From Euryarchaeota archaeon UBA91 (lineage in GTDB: Archaea; Thermoplasmatota; Poseidoniia; Poseidoniales; Poseidoniaceae): 9,563 nucleotides of DNA. Below are positions 1 through 5,509 of the stretch, piece after piece. The position numbers were made by a program, and so were the translations under genes. The notes below the pieces were generated by a model. The model searched no databases, was not told where the DNA came from, and worked only from the letters and a program-made list of their open reading frames with translations. Positions within the stretch are counted from its first letter, which is position 1; each line of letters opens with the position of its first letter. The stretch spans positions 1 through 9,563 of the forward strand of contig DAMU01000070.1 in NCBI GenBank assembly GCA_002499705.1, given 5' to 3'.

Positions 1-1377
1 TTTGCTGTAGTTAACATCGTTTTCCTGATGTTGTTTTTCAGCCAATTCGCGATTCTGTGGATTGAACGAAAAGCAGTTGCTCGAATGAACGACCGTCGCG
101 GGGCAACAACCGCTCTTCGCTCGCTTTGGGTTGGCGAAAATGGCGTAACCGCTGGCGAATGGTGGAAGATGCTTCCATTTGGCGGCAGCATCGTTGGTGC
201 AATCAATAAATTCCTCAACAAGAAGTTTGGAAACCGTGACGAGAAGTTTGCAACTGTAGACCGTGTCAATAACAGGTCATGGATGGGCTACTCTATTCTC
301 CCAGGTTTCTTCCAAAACGTAGCCGATGGAATGAAATTTTTACTCAAGGAACACATGGTTCCTCGCCGAGCAGACAAACTCATCTTTGAGGTGTCGCCTT
401 TCCTTATTGTCTCCTCTACTCTCCTTATTCTCGGCATCATCCCATTGTCAAGTGGAATCTATGCTACCAATCCCGACTTGTCAATTCTCTATGCTATTGC
501 CATATTCGGTATTGCTCCAATCGGCGTCTTCTTTGCTGGCTGGTCTTCCAATAACAAATACACCTTGATTGGAGGTATACGTTCAGCAGCTCAACTGACT
601 GCCTATGAAATCCCCCTCCTTCTGACCCTCCTTTCAGTTGCCATTCTCTCCGGAACTTTCAACATCATTGAAAGTATTCATTTCCAGCATGCTGCAGGTT
701 CATGGAATCTCTTTTTGATGCCATTGGGTGCTGTATTGTTCTTGGTAACCATGATTGCAGAAGTTGAACGTGTTCCGTTTGATATGCCAGAGGCTGAGGC
801 TGAACTGGTTGAGGGATGGTGGACAGAATACGGCGGCATGCGTTTCGGAATGTTGTTCATGGCAGAATATATTCGAACTTACGCTGCTTGTTTCTTGTTC
901 ACTCACTTCTTCCTCGGTGGATGGCATTTACCTTTCCAAGGCACAATCAGTCAAATTCCAGTGCTCGGAGACCTCTATGTCTTGATTCCTGGTGCAATTG
1001 TCGTTCTCCTGAAAACTTGGCTCGTCTTCCTCGTCGTCTTTGTTTGGGCTCGATTTTCTCTTGCACGAATCCGAACTGACCAGATTTTGGAATTCGGCTG
1101 GAGAATGTTGTTGCCGCTTTCAGTTCTCCAAGTCGTTCTTTCTGCCTTGTATCGCTTGTATCTCTTCCAACCAGAAAACATGTCATACACCGCTGGAGGC
1201 GGAAATGCTTGGGATGCATTTGGTATCCCCATGCTCGTTCCATTGGTGACGACGCTCATTTGGCTGGGCGTGTTCTTTGTGCTTCTCAATGATGAAGACA
1301 AAGATGCAGCGCCAGATCGAATGTATCACGTTTACACATTACAGCCCGCGGGAACGCATACTCCGGGAAAGGACTGA
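1..1377 (+). CDS. nuoH: NADH-quinone oxidoreductase-like subunit H (NuoH), 5'-truncated
   Basis: This is the membrane subunit that forms the quinone-binding chamber and links electron transfer to proton pumping in complex I. The frame is open from base 1, so the start and perhaps 20-30 residues lie outside the window; 458 residues are visible, against about 320-350 for ordinary NuoH. Family signatures, numbered from the first visible codon, are ERK at 22-24 after TM1, NVADGMKFLLKE at 106-117, EVERVPFD at 254-261, and PEAEAELVEGWWTEYGGMRF at 263-282 (family: ETNRAPFDLPEAESELVxGFxTEYSGMRF). The helix near 350-375 contains RxRTDQxLxxGWRxLLPL. Two features are unusual. About 56 residues (35-90) interrupt the TM1-2 loop where RxGPNxVG normally sits, and the C-terminus adds a hydrophobic segment plus a polar tail. 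The stop overlaps the nuoI ribosome binding site. The family call is secure; the electron donor cannot be told from this subunit. Confidence 0.97.
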   Translation, partial: FAVVNIVFLMLFFSQFAILWIERKAVARMNDRRGATTALRSLWVGENGVTAGEWWKMLPFGGSIVGAINKFLNKKFGNRDEKFATVDRVNNRSWMGYSILPGFFQNVADGMKFLLKEHMVPRRADKLIFEVSPFLIVSSTLLILGIIPLSSGIYATNPDLSILYAIAIFGIAPIGVFFAGWSSNNKYTLIGGIRSAAQLTAYEIPLLLTLLSVAILSGTFNIIESIHFQHAAGSWNLFLMPLGAVLFLVTMIAEVERVPFDMPEAEAELVEGWWTEYGGMRFGMLFMAEYIRTYAACFLFTHFFLGGWHLPFQGTISQIPVLGDLYVLIPGAIVVLLKTWLVFLVVFVWARFSLARIRTDQILEFGWRMLLPLSVLQVVLSALYRLYLFQPENMSYTAGGGNAWDAFGIPMLVPLVTTLIWLGVFFVLLNDEDKDAAPDRMYHVYTLQPAGTHTPGKD

Positions 1378-1388
1378 GGTGAACTATC

Positions 1389-2375
1389 ATGCCAATGCAT
1401 CCACACGCTAAACCGAATTTCAGAAACCTCTTCTGGTATCCGTTCAAGATTACACTGATTACTGCACTTCGTACTTTCCCGTTCTTTGGAAAGTGGTTCG
1501 GTAAAAAATTGGATTGGGGGTACCACAACACTGAACATCCAGAATTCCTTGACTCCGGCAGTAAATCTCGTGCATCGAAAACTTCCGAATTCAATGATGT
1601 CAGCGTTCAAACTTTTGCCCCTGATCGGGTTACTTCGGATTTATTCCCGACACTCTGGAAGCCTCAAACCGTTCAGTATCCTTACGAACGCCTTGAGGAA
1701 ATGGAACCATGGCTTTTCGTTCCAGGTAATTACAACGGGCGCATTGGCGTCATTTGGGAGACCTGTACTGCGTGCAAATTGTGCGTGACGGCTTGTCCAA
1801 ACGATTGCCTCCACATGACCACTGAACTACGCGTCGACGTTTTGGATGGAGCAGATGGTGAACACGGAGGAATGGGTGGCGAGCTGGAAGTTGGCGGTCA
1901 TGCTGCAACCCTTCTGCCAGAAGTTGCCGCAACTCTTGATGATTTCAATCACGTTACTGCCCACAGCGATACGCCAAATGAGTGGCGCTTTGCAGAAGTG
2001 CTTGACCTCTCTGGCAGCACGGCAACAGTGCGTTGGAATGACTCAGGCGAAGAATCGGTCATGGAGCAATCTGAACTTCGAGTTGCAGATGACCAAATCG
2101 TCTCTGGACGCATTGACTTAGGACGATGTATGTTCTGTGGACTCTGTATGGAAGCGTGTGGATTTACATCTTTCTTCATGACCAATGAATACGATGGAAT
2201 GTCCGGTTTCTCACGTCAAGAATTGTGGTTTGATGCAAGTCGAACCCGTGTTCTCCCATCTCTTCATCAAGAAGCAGTCGATACTGAACTTGCTAAGCGT
2301 GCGACCAAAGAGCGCACAAAGCGAGATAAGAAGGCGGCAAAGGCAGCAAAAGCAGCAGCGGAAGAAGGTGCATGA
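1389..2375 (+). CDS. nuoI: NADH-quinone oxidoreductase-like subunit I (NuoI), 2x[4Fe-4S], enlarged
   Basis: NuoI is the ferredoxin-like subunit carrying clusters N6a and N6b, which pass electrons toward N2 in NuoB next to the quinone site. Two cysteine motifs are visible: CTACKLCVTACP at 126-137 and CMFCGLCMEACG at 247-258. The second has Gly where the family almost always has Pro. The VQYPYE stretch at 95-100 matches the conserved VxYPEE before the clusters. The protein is 328 residues, about twice the usual 160-180. The extra length comes from an N-proximal insert (about 41-90), an insert of about 82 residues between the cluster motifs (about 153-238), and a Lys/Ala-rich tail (about 305-328). 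ATG at 1389 is chosen because AGGTGA lies 6 bases upstream, overlapping the nuoH stop; the gap from nuoH is 11 bases. Identity is secure; the role of the inserts is unknown. Confidence 0.96.
   Translation: MPMHPHAKPNFRNLFWYPFKITLITALRTFPFFGKWFGKKLDWGYHNTEHPEFLDSGSKSRASKTSEFNDVSVQTFAPDRVTSDLFPTLWKPQTVQYPYERLEEMEPWLFVPGNYNGRIGVIWETCTACKLCVTACPNDCLHMTTELRVDVLDGADGEHGGMGGELEVGGHAATLLPEVAATLDDFNHVTAHSDTPNEWRFAEVLDLSGSTATVRWNDSGEESVMEQSELRVADDQIVSGRIDLGRCMFCGLCMEACGFTSFFMTNEYDGMSGFSRQELWFDASRTRVLPSLHQEAVDTELAKRATKERTKRDKKAAKAAKAAAEEGA
1845..2102 (+). other. Insert domain between the two Fe-S motifs of NuoI
   Basis: This covers NuoI residues 153-238. Typical NuoI has roughly 28-30 residues between the last Cys of motif one and the first Cys of motif two; here there are 110. 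The first half is Gly/Asp/Glu/His-rich (GADGEHGGMGG at 154-164). The second half (198-234) alternates hydrophobic and polar residues in a pattern like a small beta barrel: WRFAEVLDL, STATVRW, SGEESV, SELRVAD. This resembles SH3-, Tudor- or KOW-like folds (AxVLxxxGxxAxVxWxDSGxxxxVxxxEL). The fold suggestion is inference from pattern only. The reading frame is uninterrupted and base usage matches the flanks, so this is not an assembly artefact or intron-like element. Confidence 0.6.
2364..2370 (+). promoter_or_regulatory. Ribosome binding site that sets the nuoJ1 start
   Basis: GAAGGTG lies inside the last codons of nuoI, 6 bases before ATG 2377. The same frame is open upstream to another ATG at 2185, but that would overlap nuoI by about 190 bases and add a non-NuoJ sequence. 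The site and the family alignment both favour 2377. Confidence 0.7.
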
Positions 2376-2376
2376 A

Positions 2377-2652
2377 ATGGACATCGCAAGCATCGCTGAA
2401 ACTGGCGTTTTCTTTTTATTCGCCACTATTGCTATTCTCGGTGCGCTTGGCTTGGTCCTCGCGCAACGTGTAGCACATTCGATGCTTTCGCTGATTTTTT
2501 CATTCATGGCCGTCTCGGGAATTTTTATCCTTTTGGGGGCCGAATTTTTGGCTGCTATCCAAATTCTTGTCTACTTGGCCAGTGTAGGTTTAGTGGTGCT
2601 GTTCGGCATTATGTTGACGCGTCGTCAAATTTTAGAGGAGGATTTTGAATGA
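2377..2652 (+). CDS. nuoJ1: NADH-quinone oxidoreductase-like subunit J, N-terminal half (NuoJ1)
   Basis: This encodes 91 residues covering the first three membrane helices of NuoJ, a small subunit of the proton-translocating arm next to NuoK and NuoH. The signature is GAEFLAAIQILVYLAS at about 53-68, matching the strongly conserved GAEFLAxxQILVYxGA of TM3, whose pi-bulge region takes part in coupling; the usual Gly after VYx is Ala here. It is followed by GLVVLFGIMLT and a short charged end. Ordinary bacterial NuoJ is about 165-185 residues in one chain. Here the frame stops after TM3 and the rest is encoded by the next gene, as in haloarchaeal nuoJ1/nuoJ2. The start lies 1 base after the nuoI stop. 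The stop overlaps the nuoJ2 start by 4 bases (ATGA), which suggests translational coupling and equal stoichiometry. Confidence 0.93.
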   Translation: MDIASIAETGVFFLFATIAILGALGLVLAQRVAHSMLSLIFSFMAVSGIFILLGAEFLAAIQILVYLASVGLVVLFGIMLTRRQILEEDFE

Positions 2653-2918
2653 AACTCGTCTCACTTTTTACCCGTATGGGCTTACTTGCCCTCGGAATGA
2701 TTCTCGTTTCTGTTCTGAGTGCTGATAGCGTTTGGGCAAACGGTAGCGAAGAGTATCCGACAACCAGCGGCCTTGCAGATTCTCTTTTGTCCGACTGGAT
2801 TTTGCCGTTACTTATTCTCGGCATTCTCATGTCTCTTGCTATGATTGGTGCAGCGTATCTGGTTCGGGATGAACGGATGGAAAACCTTCTTTGGGAATTT
2901 GGAGGTGAAGAAGAATGA
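2649..2918 (+). CDS. nuoJ2: NADH-quinone oxidoreductase-like subunit J, C-terminal half (NuoJ2)
   Basis: This encodes 89 residues supplying the last two helices of NuoJ. The first hydrophobic stretch (about 8-27) is followed by a polar segment with SEEYPTTSGLAD. The second helix reads DWILPLLILGILMSLAMIGA (about 49-68), matching the family's YLLPFExxxxLLLVAMIGA. The protein ends in an acidic tail (EFGGEEE). The start is supported by GAGGAGG 7 bases upstream and the ATGA overlap with nuoJ1; the end overlaps nuoK by ATGA. The N-terminus could be scored as a signal peptide (VWA-NG), but its position in the cassette and the size of the subunit favour an uncleaved membrane helix equivalent to NuoJ TM4. 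A sequencing frameshift is unlikely, because the second half has its own strong ribosome binding site and start codon. Confidence 0.9.
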   Translation: MKLVSLFTRMGLLALGMILVSVLSADSVWANGSEEYPTTSGLADSLLSDWILPLLILGILMSLAMIGAAYLVRDERMENLLWEFGGEEE

Positions 2919-3217
2919 TTGATCCAGCACTGGTTTCTGGACTTTCTGCACTGATGTTTGTCATTGGTCTAGGCGGTGCCTTCACTCGAAAGAATGCAAT
3001 TATTGTCCTTATGTGCATCGAATTGATGTTGAATGCTGCGAATATGCAATTCGCAGCAGCAGCAGTTCATCACGGTGATACAACTGGATGGGTTTACACA
3101 CTTTTTGCTATTGCAATTGCAGCCAGTGAGGTTGCGATAGGTTTGGCCATTTTCCTTGCCGTTTATGGGCAGCACGAAACGATATCATTGGACGATGTGG
3201 ATGTCCTAAAGAACTGA
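2915..3217 (+). CDS. nuoK: NADH-quinone oxidoreductase-like subunit K (NuoK)
   Basis: NuoK is a three-helix membrane subunit, related to MrpC, that contributes to the proton channel nearest the quinone module. At 100 residues it has the standard length. Both essential membrane glutamates fall at the same numbers as in Escherichia coli: Glu36 in CIELMLNAAN and Glu72 in AASEVAIGLAI. Start codon ATG 2915 follows a full GGAGGTGA at 2901-2908, the best ribosome binding site in the window, with a 6-base gap. The start overlaps the nuoJ2 stop by 4 bases. Nothing departs from the family. Confidence 0.97.
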   Translation: MIDPALVSGLSALMFVIGLGGAFTRKNAIIVLMCIELMLNAANMQFAAAAVHHGDTTGWVYTLFAIAIAASEVAIGLAIFLAVYGQHETISLDDVDVLKN

Positions 3218-3226
3218 GGTGATTGA

Positions 3227-5509
3227 ATGGCAAGTAAAGAATCCGCACCTCTTGTTCACTCAGAATGGCTTCAATTCGCCCCTCTGATAATTCTCCTTCC
3301 CATGATTGCCTTTGCAGTCATCTTGTTCCTCGGTCGTGTTTTCAACGGGCATCCGTTTTGGAAGAAGAATCTCAAGGAAGGTGGGCTGATCGCTTTACCC
3401 GTCATGGCAGCGAGCCTCATCCTCTCTCTTTTACTCATCTCGGAATTCTTGAAAGGTAATTCCGGCGTTGACCAAATTTTCGAACAAATTGCTTGGGTGA
3501 ATACGGGTGTATGGGGCGGCGGCAGTAATATTGAATCGGTCTCCCTCGGCTTTGGAATATATGTTGACCACGTTACGGTGATGTTACTCTTTGTTGCCTC
3601 TTTCTTGTGTTTGCTAATCAATATTTTCAGTATTGGCTACATGAATACAGACCCAATCAACGACAATCGCAACCATCGATTCTATGCAGAATTTGTTTTG
3701 TTTTGTTCAGGAATGCTCGGAATGGTTCTCGCTGATTCGTTCCTATGGCTTTTCATCTTCTGGGAGATTATGGGACTTTGTTCCTATCTGCTGATAGGAT
3801 TCTATTACGAACGCCCAAGTGCAGCATCTGCTGCAAAGAAGGCGTTTTTGACCACGCGTATTGGTGACGTTTTCTTGATGATTGGATTGGTTATGTTGTG
3901 GGATCTCTTTGGTTCTCTTGATTATGCAGTCGTCTTCGCTACAGAAAACATCGATGCTGTCGCAGCAAATTCCGCTGGAACGCTTCAATGGGCTCTCGGT
4001 TTGATGTTCATCGGTGCGGTTGGTAAATCTGCTCAATTCCCGCTCCACGTTTGGTTGCCAGACGCAATGGAAGGCCCAACACCTGTTTCGGCCCTCATTC
4101 ACGCAGCGACCATGGTTAACGCTGGATTGTATCTGGTGGCCCGTATGTTCCCATTCTTCGGTGCCGAATCTTTGCACGGAGACTTGGATGACCTTGCGTT
4201 TATCATTGCTGCAATTGGCGGTATTACTGCAGTCATGGCAGCAGCAATCGCCTTTGTTCAAATGGATTTGAAGAAAGTATTAGCGTATTCGACCATGAGT
4301 CAACTTGCTTACATTTTCACTGGCTTAGGATGTGCAATGTATCTGGCAAACACACTTGATTGGCATCATGATGACGATGCCCATTACATTGTCATTGTCG
4401 CATTCGGTGCAGCATTATTCCATCTGTTCAATCACGCTATGGCTAAGGGAATGCTGTTCATGGCAAGTGGTTCAGTGATTCACGAAGTACATCATGCTCA
4501 CCATCATTTGCACCATCATGACGACCACGGAGATGGGCATGGAGACGAACACCATGATGACCACGACGACGAACATTTCGACGCACAATCTATGGAAAAC
4601 ATGGGAGGACTCGCCTCAAAAATGCCAATCACTGCTACAGCAATGTTGGTCGGCTCTGCTTCTATCATGGGTCTACCTCTCATCGGCGGATTCTGGTCCA
4701 AAGAAGGTATCATCGCAAATGCTTGGCGAGTAGCTCAAGATGACCCTCGTTTCCTTCTACCAGCCATGTGTGTTCTTCTTGGTGCCGCAATGACTGGCTT
4801 TTACATGTCGAGAATGTGGTTCAAGACCTTTGCAGGTAAACCGAATAATGAGGTTGCTGCACACGTCGGACCAACCAATACCTGGATTAAGACGCCGTTG
4901 TTTATCCTAACCTTCGTCACGCTCTCTTCTATCATTTTTGCTGGAATGGGCTTCACTCACTGGGCATCAGATACCGAATACAGTTTCCTTTCTGAAAAGA
5001 ATTTGCTTGAAGGAATTCTCTACGAAATGAAACACGCCTTTGCAAATTCAGATCCTTTCTTCTTCATCCTCACATACATTGCAATCTTCATGGGCGCAAT
5101 TATTGGCCCTGGTCTTGCAATGGCATTGTATGGTGGTAAACTCGCTGAAGGAGAAGAAGCCAAGCCTTGGATGCGCCCGATTATTGCTCTTAGCGCTTGG
5201 GTCAACAAGCGTTTCCATTTCGACAACACAGCCATTCGGGAATCAACTTTAGCAACCGCCCTTGAAAATCGGCTTTACATTGACGAATACTATGACAAGG
5301 CAATGATTAACATCGTTGCTGGATTCTCAAACAAAGTCGCTGAAACAGATGCTGAAGTCATTGATGGAACCGTAAAGGCCATTGAAAGTGGCTCACAATC
5401 TCTCTCAACCATTGTTCGTTCGATGACAACCGGTTCGGCTCGCGATTATATTCTTATGATAGCGGTTGGAACACTTGCCATCTTTTTGCTGATTTGGGGG
5501 GTGGCTTGA
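3227..5509 (+). CDS. nuoL: NADH-quinone oxidoreductase-like subunit L (NuoL), with His-rich loop
   Basis: NuoL is the distal antiporter-like (MrpA-type) proton-pumping subunit. At 760 residues it is longer than the usual 610-650. Functional residues are present: Glu180 in FWEIMGLCSYLLIG (E. coli Glu144), Lys267 in GAVGKSAQFPLHVWLPDAMEGPTPVSALIHAATMV's first part (E. coli Lys229), His292 in ALIHAATMV, His399 and His403 in FHLFNHA, Lys407, and Lys492 in GFWSKEG (E. coli Lys399). The C-terminal section has YIDEYYD, VIDGTV and TGSARDY, the marks of the long amphipathic lateral helix and final TM anchor. Unusual parts are a HHDDDAH loop at 380-386 and a 29-residue stretch at 422-450 that is half histidine. 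ATG 3227 follows AGGTGA at 3217-3222, which overlaps the nuoK stop. Confidence 0.97.
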   Translation: MASKESAPLVHSEWLQFAPLIILLPMIAFAVILFLGRVFNGHPFWKKNLKEGGLIALPVMAASLILSLLLISEFLKGNSGVDQIFEQIAWVNTGVWGGGSNIESVSLGFGIYVDHVTVMLLFVASFLCLLINIFSIGYMNTDPINDNRNHRFYAEFVLFCSGMLGMVLADSFLWLFIFWEIMGLCSYLLIGFYYERPSAASAAKKAFLTTRIGDVFLMIGLVMLWDLFGSLDYAVVFATENIDAVAANSAGTLQWALGLMFIGAVGKSAQFPLHVWLPDAMEGPTPVSALIHAATMVNAGLYLVARMFPFFGAESLHGDLDDLAFIIAAIGGITAVMAAAIAFVQMDLKKVLAYSTMSQLAYIFTGLGCAMYLANTLDWHHDDDAHYIVIVAFGAALFHLFNHAMAKGMLFMASGSVIHEVHHAHHHLHHHDDHGDGHGDEHHDDHDDEHFDAQSMENMGGLASKMPITATAMLVGSASIMGLPLIGGFWSKEGIIANAWRVAQDDPRFLLPAMCVLLGAAMTGFYMSRMWFKTFAGKPNNEVAAHVGPTNTWIKTPLFILTFVTLSSIIFAGMGFTHWASDTEYSFLSEKNLLEGILYEMKHAFANSDPFFFILTYIAIFMGAIIGPGLAMALYGGKLAEGEEAKPWMRPIIALSAWVNKRFHFDNTAIRESTLATALENRLYIDEYYDKAMINIVAGFSNKVAETDAEVIDGTVKAIESGSQSLSTIVRSMTTGSARDYILMIAVGTLAIFLLIWGVA
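4490..4576 (+). repeat. Histidine/aspartate-rich low-complexity segment within nuoL
   Basis: NuoL residues 422-450 contain 14 His, 8 Asp and 2 Glu in 29 positions, in runs such as HHAHHHLHHHDDHGDGHGDE. The segment lies between the conserved GSVIH and MGGL motifs, a loop that in ordinary NuoL is around ten residues (HHEQxxxxMGGL). The codons are a mix of CAT/CAC and GAT/GAC rather than one repeated triplet, which argues for selection on the protein. Metal binding or proton buffering is possible; neither is shown by sequence alone. Confidence 0.85.

Noticed and set aside
2185..2376. Upstream extension of the nuoJ1 frame to ATG 2185
   Set aside because: It would overlap the nuoI coding end and add a sequence unlike NuoJ. 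ATG 2377 has a ribosome binding site and gives the expected NuoJ N-terminus.
2640..2660. Sequencing frameshift as the cause of the nuoJ split
   Set aside because: The second half has its own start and strong ribosome binding site, and the same split arrangement is known in other archaea.
2649..2745. Signal-peptide-like start of NuoJ2 ending in VWA-NG
   Set aside because: Its place within the nuo cassette and the NuoJ TM4-5 match make an uncleaved membrane helix more likely than a secreted protein.
3743..4261. Long antisense open frame (172 codons) opposite nuoL
   Set aside because: It mirrors a strongly conserved NuoL core. Its translation is Cys/His/Asn-rich without any family pattern, and it has no ribosome binding site or operon context.
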